From Desmodesmus armatus (Eukaryota > Chlorophyta > Chlorophyceae > Sphaeropleales > Scenedesmaceae), in assembly GCA_007449985.2 (NCBI GenBank), contig VIIQ02000150.1, forward strand, positions 169,915-233,914: a stretch of DNA of 64,000 bases, in the 5' to 3' direction. The position numbers and the translations under genes were made by a program. Of the stretch, positions 34,701 to 44,899 are shown in pieces. Position 1 is the first letter of the stretch. Each line of letters starts with the position of its first letter. Under the pieces are notes generated by a model. That model was not told the DNA's origin. It did no database searches and saw nothing but the letters and a program-made list of their open reading frames with translations.

Positions 34701-35655
34701 GGGGAGGCAGCTGCATTCACTGAAACCCCACCGCAGGCTGCTCTGGTAGACTGCGGCAACATCTTTGGATCACTTGAGTCGCACAGCCGATTATTCAGAT
34801 AAAGAGCAGCGGCACTGCATTTGTGTGCATTATGCCAGTGGTGCTGATGCCAGTGGTGCTCACCCATCCTTGTTGATGTCAAAGTAGTCCAGGTGTTGCT
34901 GCAGGGGGGTGCGGCCTGGTGGGGTGGCGTAGTGACCCTGAGGACGCTCCTTGCTGGGAACCTTGTTGTCACGAGGAACATCTGGGGGTGGGGGTGTTGG
35001 GGGGGGGGGGGGTGAGGGGGAATGGTGTTTGCCAGATATGAGTTGCCAGCGTGCATGTCTGCTGCAGCAACGGCATATGGTTCTGAAAACAGTGGGGCGA
35101 GCAATGCACAGGCTGGGACCACGCAGATATCCATGAGGCACAATGCGTGTGTTTGGCCTCAGCAGTCACTGCTGACTCTGTGTGTGTGTGTGGGGGGGGG
35201 GGGGGTGCCACCCCAGTGGAGAAGGGGGCATTGCTGGGGATCTTGTTGTCACGCGGCAGATCGTGAGCAGGCGGGGGGGGGGGGCACAGGGCACAGAAGG
35301 ACAGGGGGCAAAGCAAGCATCCTTGTGTAAGGACAGCATGGTTGTCGGAGGAGGGGGTGGTTTTAGGTCCGGGGGGGGGGGGGGGGAGTGTGCAGCAGTA
35401 ACAGCCATGTGGGCTCTATGCCCCCCCCAACGCGCACTTTGGTCCACGTTGACCACATGGTCCTGATCATGACCCTCAAGGCCTGGCAGAAAACGGCTTT
35501 GGTGTCACACCTGGTCGTTCCAAGCTGGCAGGTGCCTTGCTGTATGCCGTGTCAGTTGGTCCCGCTGGGCTCATGCTGGTGCCGTCTGCAAGCTTGAACT
35601 CTGTGTTGCCTTGGAATGCAACCTGCAGCTGCTGCCCCTCCTGCAGGCTCGTCAT
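31761..35655 (-). CDS. CLO: Caleosin (heme-type peroxygenase of lipid droplets)
   Basis: Caleosins are Ca2+-binding, heme-dependent peroxygenases embedded in the lipid-droplet or ER surface. Seven exons close in phase to 267 residues, a typical size: 35655-35511, 34981-34864, 34506-34478, 34110-33942, 33009-32857, 32328-32248 and 31869-31761. Features in order: an N-terminal hydrophilic region; the EF-hand 'HLDYFDINKDGRVMPWE', a textbook DxNxDGxVxxxE loop split between exons 2 and 3 and preceded by the conserved His; a hydrophobic hairpin 'IIAFWVTLFFHAAFAWP' with a proline-knot-like 'LPHPLFPI'; the second conserved His in 'TRTLHGAR'; 'GAFDQYGYFIPAKFE'; and the C-terminal 'RGMYDGTAFYRLADRNG'. 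The start is the ATG at 35655. Pseudo-copies of exon edges lie in three introns. The gene is divergent from RabGGTase alpha, 338 bp away. Confidence 0.93.
33010..33470 (-). repeat. Array of caleosin exon-5 5'-edge copies
   Basis: The first about 45 bases of exon 5 (starting at 33009, coding for 'SGAFDQYGYFIPAKF') with its acceptor are repeated upstream three times at a period of about 123 bp (near 33132, 33255 and 33378). A further acceptor-like echo lies near 33460 and another near 33580. Each copy keeps the tttgcag acceptor but turns into intron sequence after 'PAK', with a stop soon after. Units are nearly identical. Confidence 0.92.
33690..33800 (-). repeat. Copy of the caleosin exon-4 3' edge
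   Basis: The segment coding for 'HPLFPIVTHNATRTLHGAR' plus the gtgggt donor duplicates the end of exon 4 (33942-34020). About 25 bases of the preceding exon sequence in the copy have drifted into an acceptor-like cacgcag. The copy is downstream of exon 4 in the same intron. Confidence 0.88.
35215..35275 (-). repeat. Pseudo-copy of caleosin exon-2 5' edge
   Basis: The stretch coding for 'DLPRDNKIPS' parallels the start of exon 2 ('DVPRDNKVPS', from 34981). The base triplet before it is acg instead of cag, so the acceptor is dead. It lies in intron 1. Confidence 0.75.
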
Positions 35656-35993
35656 GAGTGGTGTGCAGCTGTATAACTTGCGGGCGTAAGTGAACAATGA
35701 AAGGTTGTTGCGGGGTTCATGGCAGATGCACTGTTCTGTGGACGAACGCCAGCCTGACTCATCACACGTCACAGCAGTCAAACCTTGGTGGTCAACGAGG
35801 CGGACACAACAAATCTCGTAGGTCTGCTTTGCAAGGTATGAAGGCTGCAAGTTTTACACCCGCCTGTCGGTATACCAGACACAGCTGAGCAGCACAGATC
35901 ACGACCTGGGAACAACTCCAACTCCTCGACTTGGCCTCTTATAATTCTGCAGATCCTAAAGGTTATCTTCAAGTCAGCAATAAACCAATCATC
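35656..35993. promoter_or_regulatory. Shared intergenic region between caleosin and RabGGTase alpha
   Basis: These 338 bp separate two divergent start codons and must contain both promoters. No motif is placed with confidence. Confidence 0.4.
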
Positions 35994-38900
35994 ATGCACG
36001 GCAGGCCTCGCGAGTACAAGAACAAGCTCAAGGACCCGAAAGCAGCAGAGGCATATGCCAAAAAGGTGTCAGCCATCAAGCAGGGCACTGCGTTGGTGCT
36101 GGAGTGCAGGAGGCAGCGGCGGTACGACCCGGCAGCGCTGAAGGCCTCGGAGAAGCTGCTGAAAGTGGTGCCTGAGGTATGCAGGGGGATTTGGTGGTGG
36201 GGGCAGGTCTGGGAGGGTGATCATCTATCAGCGGCTCTGACAGAACTACCTTGTCCGTTGCTCCAACAGTTACTCACATGGGCAGAGGGATTGGGAGGGG
36301 CGTTGGCGTGGTTGCTGTGGTTGCAGGCTTCATACCGGGAGGGTAGGGGCCCAGCATTTGCATACATGTATGCCTGCAGATTCGGCGTCGCAGTTGCATT
36401 TGCAAGGCAGAACCTGTTCATGCTTCTAAGGCATGCTGTGAACAATAAACAGCACTTTGAAGGGGGGGGGGGGTTACACGTAGACACAGTTGTCACACAT
36501 CTATGACATCACTACTGAGGTTGGGCCAGCTGAATCCCTCAGGTGGGGATGTACCCCCACACCAGATGACACGTTCCTCTCAGCTAGGCAGCAAGAGACC
36601 CAGTATCAGCATCCGGCTTTATTGCTGGCAGTTGCTCGGGCTCTCTGAAGGTGTTCGTGAAACAGTAGCAAGCACAGTTGTACATCCCAGCTGTTTTGTG
36701 TGTGGCCAGCTGGTTGCCCCCCCCCCCCTCCCCCCCCTCACCCCCCACACACACACACCTCACATACACGCACACCTGCGCTTGTAAGCAGTGTGATTGT
36801 TGCTGGGGCAGCTGAGCACTTGCTTCATGCCGCTGACAATCAGCCACCATTCCTTACAGCGGAGTTGTTGGTGATGTTGCCGCCACTGCTGCTGCTGCTG
36901 CTGCTGCTGCTGCAGATCTACACGATATGGAACTACAGGCGTGAGACGCTGCAGCCTGTTTTTGAGGAGGGGGGCGAGGCGGCAGCAGCAGCATCAGAGG
37001 CAGAGCTGGCCTTGACACAGGTGGGTGGCAGCAGCAGCAGCAGCAGCAGTAGCGGCGGTGCTGTGGCACCAGGGGGAGGGGCGGCATCAGCATCAGCACC
37101 AGCAGCAGCAGTAGTAGCTGGCATCAGCAGCAGCAGCAGCACTGGCAGCATCAGAAGTCGTAGCAGCTTGAGAGGCAGAGCTGGCCTTGACACAGGTGGG
37201 TGACAATGGTAGAAGCAGCAGCAGCAGCAGCAGCGGCGGCGCAGTGGCACCAGGGGGGGGGGCATCAGCAGCAGCAGCAGCAGAGGGGCCAACAGCAGCA
37301 GCAGCAGCAGCAGCAGGTCCCCCCCAATTCTATCCTTGTCAAAGCCCCCCCCTTTCAACATTGCACCCTTGACACCCTCCTTGACCCCCCCCCCCCCCCC
37401 GCGCCCCCGCTCAGGCGTGTCTGACTGACAACCCCAAGTCCTACTCCACCTGGCACCACCGCAAGTGGGTGGTGCTGCAGGGACACGCTGACAGGGCAAG
37501 GGAGATGAAGCTGGTCAACAGGTGGGGGAGTATGTATGTGTGTATGTGTGTGCGCTGACACTGATGCTGTTGCCTTGGGCTTTTACTGTGCCCCAGCAAC
37601 ATGGACATGCTGACAGGGCACGGGAAATGAAGCTGATCAACAGGTGCAAGACGGATGTGTTGGCATAGAGCATACATGTGTAGCCAGCATATAGTGCACA
37701 TGCCAGCCGCATGTGTGTGTGCGTTTGTTGACACTGATGTTGATGGCTTTTGTGTTTGTGTTTGTATACTAGCAACCATGTTTGGGGCTTTGCACCTGCT
37801 TGTGCACTCCAGCACTCCTGTCAAAGTGGATTCAAATTAACGTTCACACGTTTGCACTGACTTTGACGCAGTCACACAACGATGCTTGGGGTGAAACCAG
37901 CTGGGGTGGTCCATGTGTGCAGCTGTCAATTGGGTGTCACCCAGCCTACAGATGTGCTCGTGTCATGCCGTGCTGCGCGCTGCCACGCCGTGCCAAGCAG
38001 TGTGTGCTCTGCCATCCCCCCCCCCCACACACACACCCTCAATGCCCCCCTCCCTCACACACACGTCGCACATCACACATCACACATCACAACCCCGCAC
38101 TGTGCCCCCCCCCTCTCGCAGTGCGTTGTCTGTTGACAGTCGCAACTTCCATGCGTGGAACTACCGCCAGTTCCTAGTGAAGCTCAGTGGACTCAGCACT
38201 GAGGGGGAGCTGGCTTACAGCAGCAGCAGCATTGCAGGTGGGTCTTGGGGTGTGGGGAGGGGGGGGGAGAGGGAAGGGGGGGGGATTAGGAGCGAAAGGG
38301 ACAGAGTGTCAGCACCGAGGAAGAGCTGGCATACAGCAGCAGCAGCATAGCAGGTGTGTGTTGGGGGTGGGGGGGGGATCAGGGGCGGGGTGGGGGATGG
38401 GGGGTTGGGGGTGGAGGTTGGGAAGGGGGGCAGAGTGTCAGCACCCAGGGGGAGCTGACCTACAGCAGCAGCAGCAGCATTGCAGGGTCGGGTGGGGAAG
38501 GGGGGGGGGCAGATGTGCAGGGTGTGGTGGGAGTTGGGAGCCTCCCCTGATTGGGGTGGGGTGGGGATAGCGGGGGAGGGTGTCAGCAGTGAGGGGAAGC
38601 TGTCCTACTACAGCAGCAGCAGCAGCAGCAGCAGCATCGCAGGTGGGGTAGGTGTGGGTGTGCGAGGGAGATGGGGGGTGGGTGGGTGGGCATGGGGAGA
38701 TAGGAGGGAGGGGGAGGGTGTCAGCACTGAGGCGAGCTGGCATACAGCAGCAGCAGCATGGCAGGTTTGGTGGTGGTGGTGGTGGGGGGGGGGGGTGAGG
38801 AAGGCAGATAGAGGGGTAGGGGGTGGGGTGGTGGGGGTGGTGGTTGTGTGTGTTTGCGGGGGGGGGGGGGGGAGAGGGGGATTTGCTGCTGCTGACTGTG

Positions 38901-41239
38901 TACCCCCTGCGCCTGCAGCAGCCGACTGATGCTGAAGAGTGCTGGCCGCTGATGCTTTTTACCAGTCAGTAAACTGATCCAGCACCAATTTTCAAAGTGA
39001 AAACTGAATTTTTTTGAAAAAATTGCTGATTATCGTCCTGCCGCTGCTGCTGCTGCTGCTGCTGCTGTTGTTTATGCATCATACCCGGCCTCGCCTGCAG
39101 CTGACTTCAGCAACTATTCTGCGTGGCACTACCGCACGCTGCTGCTGCCGCGATTGCACAACGAGGACATCACAACAGGTGGGGGGGGGGGTGCCAGGGG
39201 GGTTGCGAAGGGGTGGGGGGTCTGGGTGGGGGGGTGCATGTATGTCTATCAGCAGAAAAGGAGAAGAGGCGTGTGCTCCAGGTTATTCCTGTGCAAGGCT
39301 GGGAGTATGTGGTGTCTACCCCTCCGGGAGTCAGGTTTTTGTAATTTGTGGGTCAACCTTATTGTCACACACATTTGCGAACTCTGTCTCTGCTGTGTCG
39401 TACAGTGTCTTTTGACGACCTGATGAAGTCCTCGGGGCAACAGCAGCAGCAGCAGCGAGCAGCAGCAACAGCAGCCGGAAACAAGCAATATGTCAGAGCC
39501 ACAGCAGCAGCAGCAGCCACAGCCACAGCAGCACCACCAGCAGCAGCAGCAGCAGCAGCAAGGCATTGCTCCTGGTGCCCTGATGGGTTCATTCCAGGGT
39601 TCTGCCAGTCAAGTGCGGCCCATACCACCACATGTACTGGACCAGGAGTATGACATGGTGCACCAGGTGTGTTTTTATGGAGGGCGGGGGGGGGGGGGGG
39701 GGGAGGGCGGGGGGGACGGGGTATGCGGGTGTGGTAGTGGTGGACTGCTTGGGGGGGGGGGTGACAGTGGATTTGAGGCAACCTCAGTATATCTGAATGT
39801 GCAGCATTAGACCTTCAATAGTGCTGGACCAGGAGTATGACATGGTGCACCAGGTGGTGGTGGGGGGGGGGGTGAAAGGGGGAGTTTGGAAATTGTATGC
39901 ATGTACAGACCCTGTGAACTCCCACGTATGCTGCAACAGGAGTGTGACATGGTGCAGCAGGTGGGGGGGATGGGGTGGGGGGGGGGTGGGGGAAGGGATT
40001 GTGTGCGTGGGGGGGGGGGGGACAAGGAGTTTCTGAGAGTGATGTTGGGGCCCTGTGGCCACTCAATTTTGTGGCCATCCTTACGCTGCAAACAAACTCA
40101 GTGCATTCACGCATTTCTCTGCGTGCTGCACCAGAGTATGATGCGCCTGGCGAGTCTGAGTGAGTGAGCGTGGATGCGCAGGGTTGTTCAAGGGGGGCTG
40201 AGTGAGGGGCGAAGGGGGGGGGGGGGTGATTCCCAGCCAGAACGCTCACACATGTCAGATGGTCATCACTCACTCTCATTCCCCTGCCCCCGCCCTCCCA
40301 GGCGTTGGCCACTGACTCTCTGGTGACGAGTCCCCATCCCTGTCTCCCTCACTGTCTCCACCCCCCCCCCCCCACACACACACACACAACCCAGCATGCA
40401 TGTGCACGCATGCAGTCTCTCTGTGGACACACACACATTGGCTGGATGCACTCACTGTGTATACACACACACAACCAAGTACTCCATCTGTCGCCACACA
40501 CACGCAGCAAGGCTTGCATGTTCATAGTATGCTAGCTACACATGTATCCTCTATGCCTAACATACAACTTGCCCCCCCCCCCCCCCACACACACATACAC
40601 AGGCGTTTGCCACTGACTCTGGTGACGAGTCCCCTGGATATACTACAGGTGGCTGCTGGGCAACAGCCTGGCACACATGCACCAGGCACAGCAAGCAGCA
40701 GCAGCAGCAGCCACCGGCAGCAGTGGCAGCAGTGGCGGCAGCAATGGCGGCAGCAGTGAGGAGGTGGAGGAAGCTAAAGCTGTGCTAGGAGAGGTGGGTC
40801 ATTAGAAATTGTTGATGATGAAGTCTAGTGCATACTAAAGACTTTGTTCGCAATGGGAAGCTGGGCTACGCAACCTTGCGATTTGATCCAATCAAGCCTA
40901 CTTGGTTGGCAATCCAGGTTGACCCCAAAGCCCCAAGGGCCAGGGCCAGCTCTAATTGGAGCATGCATCAGGGTTTCACCCCCTGGCGGGAGGGTCAGCC
41001 CTTTCAAACTTGTCAACTCAGTTTTGCTTTTTCTTGTGTTTGTTGGCAAGATGCGCCAAGTGAGGCTGCTGCCGCCACTGCTGCTGCCGCTGCTGCTGCT
41101 GCTGCTGCTGCAGGTGTTGGCACGTGAGGTGTCCCTCTTTGCCAAGTGTTGCCCCAAGACCCTGACGCTTCATACACCTGCCATACCCATTTTTACTTTG
41201 CTGTACATGAACATGCCTCCTGCTGCTGCTGCCGCCGCC

Positions 41240-41271
<32 letters not shown>

Positions 41272-41552
41272 AGGTGTTGGCGCGTGAGATATCCCGCTTC
41301 GCCGAAGCGTTGTCCCAAGACCCCGACGCCAAGTGGCCGCTACTCATGACAGCACGCTTGAAAGAGGCCCAGCTGTCCCTGGGGCTGTGTGATCAGGGTT
41401 TAGGGGGCCAGCAGGACTCCGTAAACCTCAGGGCTGAGGTTCAGGGCCTGTATGAACAACTGGCAGAGTTAGACCCCATGAGGGCGGGGTACTATGCTGA
41501 TGCTGCTGCTGGCAAGGCGTTTGTGGTGGTGCAGGCATTGGGTACGGTGTGA
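35994..41552 (+). CDS. RGTA: Rab geranylgeranyltransferase alpha subunit
   Basis: This is the alpha subunit of protein prenyltransferase type II, which with the beta subunit geranylgeranylates Rab GTPases presented by REP. Exons: 35994-36176, 36916-37020, 37415-37521, 38122-38237, 39101-39178, 39406-39666, 40603-40793 and 41274-41552. The start 'MHGRPREYKNKL' is family-typical. PPTA repeats follow: 'IWNYRRETL', 'YSTWHHRKWVVL', 'NFHAWNYRQFL' and 'NYSAWHYRTLLLP'. After these come 'PHVLDQEYDMVHQ' and a last 'YYRWLLGNSL'. The C-terminal part is 'VLAREISRFAEALSQDP'. Exons 2, 4, 6 and 7 carry A/S/Q-rich inserts. Two apparent one-base frame shifts interrupt the model, one in the Q-rich part of exon 6 (about 39430-39490) and one in exon 7 (about 40630, in a C run before TGG). 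They are either sequence errors or damage. Every intron but one shows duplicated exon edges. Confidence 0.88.
37166..37270 (+). repeat. Copy of RabGGTase alpha exon-2 3' edge
   Basis: The bases coding for 'EAELALTQ', the gtgggt donor and the following (AGC)n/ggcgg intron segment (around 37000-37090) recur here almost unchanged, 170 bp downstream in the same intron. Confidence 0.85.
37590..37650 (+). repeat. Copy of RabGGTase alpha exon-3 3' edge
   Basis: The end of exon 3 (coding for 'HADRAREMKLVNR') with its donor recurs 125 bp downstream as 'HADRAREMKLINR' followed by gtgcaa. Confidence 0.88.
38300..38770 (+). repeat. Array of RabGGTase alpha exon-4 3'-edge copies
   Basis: The end of exon 4 (38196-38237, coding for 'LSTEGELAYSSSSIAG') with its donor recurs four times, near 38308, 38427, 38580 and 38718. 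Units are separated by G-rich spacers. Each unit keeps the (AGC)n serine run and most keep a GT after gcag. The number of AGC triplets varies between units. Confidence 0.92.
39815..39970 (+). repeat. Two copies of RabGGTase alpha exon-6 3' edge
   Basis: The segment coding for 'LDQEYDMVHQ' plus its donor (39636-39666) recurs at about 39821-39855 ('LDQEYDMVHQ' again) and at 39929-39962 ('QECDMVQQ'). Each is followed by a poly-G tract. A more distant echo lies at about 40130-40145. Confidence 0.9.
40300..40345 (+). repeat. Copy of RabGGTase alpha exon-7 5' edge
   Basis: An acceptor (cctcccag) and about 38 bases matching the start of exon 7 (40603) occur here, followed by divergence into a C-run/CA-repeat intron. 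The true exon 7 is 300 bp downstream. Confidence 0.85.
41090..41170 (+). repeat. Copy of RabGGTase alpha exon-8 5' edge
   Basis: The (CTG)n tract, acceptor and about 50 exon bases coding for 'VLAREVS' duplicate the start of exon 8 (41274). The copy lies 160 bp upstream. Confidence 0.88.
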
Positions 41553-41629
41553 CCCGTGTAAAGTTGTCTTGTGAATTGCCGGGGGTCTTGTTGCTGCGGC
41601 AACTGATAGGGCCGGCTGTTTATGTTTGT

Positions 41630-42350
41630 ATGCTGATCCTGCTGCAGGCAAGACTTGTGGGGTGGTGCAGGCACTAGGCACGGTTTGAATCCCCCCCCCC
41701 CCCCCCGCCCCCCAAGGACCCGGCTTCTCTCTGGTGGGGGGTTTACTGCCAATATCAGCTCTGCTTGGCAGCTGCCTAGTCATGGGCTTCCAGTTCCGTC
41801 CTGCTTAGGCAGTTCTAGGCTGGTTCTGCTGCAGGCTCTTGTGGTGGTGCAGGCACTGGAGACGGTGTGAAGCCCCCCCCCCCCCCCATCCCTCCCGGGG
41901 GCCCCCGGCTTCTGGTGGGGCTCTTGCTGCAGCTGCCACCAGCTCCTCTGCTTGGCAGACACCTGGTTGTGTGGGTTGCAATTGGTTGAGCTTTGGCCCT
42001 GCTTGGACTGGTCTAGACTGATGATGCGACAGGCAAGGCTTTTGTGGTGGTGCAGGCACTGGGGTCGGTGTGCAGCACACCAGCTGGACGTTTCAGGTGT
42101 GTGGTTCGCTGTTGGGGTTCGCTTTGTGTTCCAACGCTGCCAGCGCTGCTGAGGACAGTGCGATGTTCACAGTGTAAATGGCACATGCTGCTTCTGACGG
42201 GAATCTTGTCGTAGCTGCCACTAGCTGTGCTGCTCGACAGCCGCCTGGTTCAACCTGTAGTACAGCGGCTTTGGTCGTGATTGGACAGATCTAGGCTGAT
42301 GCTGTTGCAGGCAAGGCGTTTGTGGTGGTGCAGGCTTAGGCAAGCACTGT
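41630..42350 (+). repeat. Four downstream copies of the RabGGTase alpha terminal segment
   Basis: The last about 55 bases of the gene (coding for 'GKAFVVVQALGTV' and the stop, ending at 41552) recur near 41631-41689, 41825-41871, 42012-42073 and 42296-42343. Copies 1 and 2 keep an equivalent stop codon (TGA). Copy 3 has lost it and copy 4 has TAG earlier. The array lies outside the coding region, in the presumed 3' UTR or flank. Confidence 0.88.
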
Positions 42351-43634
42351 GTGCAGCACAGCATGCGCATAGCCAACTGTATCAAGCTGTGCCTGCTTGT
42401 CTTGTGACACAGTAGCAGTCAAAGCAGGGACCGGGGCAGGCCCAGTCTTGCACGGGCAACAGCAGTAGTCACGCTGATCAGGTGCAACAGCAGGAGGGTG
42501 TTCTGCAGGAAGACCCACTTGCCTTCTAGTGGGCTGTTGAACCTTTAGGGAAATGTGATGCTGTACTGCCATGTCCAGATGTAGGGGGTTGAGTCATGAG
42601 TCAGTGTCCAAGGTTGTTTCTGTCATAGCTGGGGGTGGGTTCTGCATGGCAGGTGGGCGTGGTAACTGCTCATCATGAAGATAGTATGATGACATCCTTT
42701 CTATTGCAATTATCACGGCTGTGTAGTCTCGGAACCAGCTGAGCAGGCCGTGCTCCCCAGCAGATACAGCTTGATCAAACAAACGTCTGCTACGCGTTAT
42801 TCACGGAAACTCCCCTTCAGAAAGCTGCGGGTGAGTCGGGAGGTCACGCAAATGTTGGATCGAGGTTGAGCAGTTTGCTCATGGGCTCTCTGCAGCCAGC
42901 ACCGGCATGCTGAGCCTTCGAATGGCCATCTGTAATCATGGCCATGTGTATAAGGGTGGCCAGACGTTGCACAGCCGCATATACTGGCTGCCCCGATGAT
43001 CAGCTGTTGATGGTTTAGCCCGACACCCGGCTTCAGCTTGCAGGAACGCTTCCATGTTCAGCAAATGTGCATGTTACATCGGTTGTCCTGCTGCAGGTGC
43101 TCTGAATCCTACCAAGGAGTGGGCACAGCCTCCCCAGGGGCCCCAGAGGACAAATTTAAAAGCCCCTAAGGCACTGGGTCTCCACAGCACAAGGCAACAG
43201 GGGGGCTGCTGAAAGGAGGACAAGCATCATGTTGCAGCAGCTAGGCACTTCTGCAGCTTGAAGATTACACCTTGCAGGTATGTGGGTTTGGGGGTGTGCT
43301 GGGGCCGCTTTCGACCTCGGCTGTCAGCACGGCCTGCATGCAGTGTGTTCGCTGCGTGCGCAGGACCTGCAGACACTCGTACGCGAGGGTGCTCTTGTAG
43401 CTGGGCAGTGTGCTCATACTGGTATGTGCTCAGCTTGGCTGCTAATATGTTGAAGTTTGACCAGGATCAAGCGCCAGTGGTGCAACAATCCCAGCGTGAA
43501 GAGGTCCGCTCTTAGGGCATATGCCCATGTTCACGGGCCCTTGTCAGTGTGTCCAATGCCACCTACCTAGGGCTGCACATGCACTATTCACTGTAGCCAC
43601 CTCCTCACATGCACATGACGGTGCTCTCCTGCAG
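42351..43634. other. Region between RabGGTase alpha and the unidentified gene
   Basis: This region may include first exons of the next gene. Candidates are a piece before the donor at 43278, ending with gtatgt, and a segment around 43362-43420 coding for 'DLQTLVREGALVAGQ'. Neither joins in phase with the first solid exon at 43635. Minus-strand open frames at 42336-42572 and 42594-42782 have no recognised domain. Confidence 0.35.
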
Positions 43635-43804
43635 GAGCTGCCCAAGCTCGCAAAGTCTTACTACCCTCACGGTGAAGGCGAACCCACCATGGCGGATCCG
43701 GACGCGTTGGCAGATGCTAATTTCTTTTTTGATCAAGTGAGTGGCCCAAGCTGCTCCACTGATAGTGATGTGTCAGGAGAGCGCAGCGCGCAGAGCACCA
43801 GGAA

Positions 43805-43846
<42 letters not shown>

Positions 43847-44867
43847 AACAGATAGACAGACAGGCAGGCAGTGATGCTGTCACTGCTATGCGCGACCTGG
43901 TGCTTTGCTTGCAGCCAATCAGTGACTTGAACAAGAGGTAGCAGCAGCTTGGTACATCCTCCCAATGTCTTGTACGTACTGCTGCAGAAAAACAGCCTCA
44001 CCGTGCCGGTGTCCACGGACACCGCACTCTACCAAATCCTGCAGGCTTATGGTTATGCAGCAGCAGGCGACGGCGTGCAGGTGGGTGCTGGCGCACCACA
44101 ACCAAGTATAGCGCTGTTGACGCACTGCACAGCATAACAGCACTTGCATGTGTGCAGCCATTACTGTCAGTGAGTGGCTGCATGGAATGAGCACAGGAGA
44201 ATGTTGGATCCTTCAGGGTCTGAGCACGCTGGTAGGATGAAGCAGCAACAGCTTGCGGCCTGGAAACCCCACAAAGGTGCACAGGGGCATGAATGTGGAT
44301 GGTTGATAGCTGGGTGCAGTGAACTATGCCCTTGTGAGCTGAGCCAACATGTTCGTGCTGTGCATTTGCCCTTGCTGCGCAGGCAGCAGCAGCAGCTTTT
44401 GTACCGGGGCCAAACGCAATGGCAGCAGTAGCAACCATCCTGCGTGCAGCAGGCGGCCCAGCTGGGCTCACCGTGCAGGATGTGACTGATATCGTGCAGC
44501 GACTATGCGAGCCAGTGGAGGCTGCAAAGGCTGTGGGTATGCTCAAATGGATGGCTAGGCACTTCGGCGTACGCCTCAACAAGCCCATCACAGACCTGCT
44601 GAGAACCTCCAACATCAGGGGTTGGCTGGAGCGGATGGTGGATCTGCTGGACAAGAACGTGCACAGGGATGCAGCAGCCTCCTTTGGCATAGTCTTCAGC
44701 CACGCCATCATAACACTGGTGTGCATGGAGCCAGTGCATCAGGCGCTGGGCGACGCAGCTTGTGTACACCTGATCGATGTGTGGGCAATCAGCCGGGCAG
44801 CCGCACTTGCTCGAGAAGCAGCAGCAGACGCTGCTGGCATCGCAGACGCTGAGGTGGATGTGGGCCC

Positions 44868-44899
<32 letters not shown>

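Noticed and set aside
42336..42782. Two minus-strand open frames downstream of RabGGTase alpha
   Set aside because: The first overlaps a terminal-segment copy, and neither shows a domain, a clear start or splice sites.
43805..43848. Regularly repeated cagc units considered as a CRISPR-like array
   Set aside because: It is a simple tetranucleotide microsatellite without spacers, in a eukaryotic intron.
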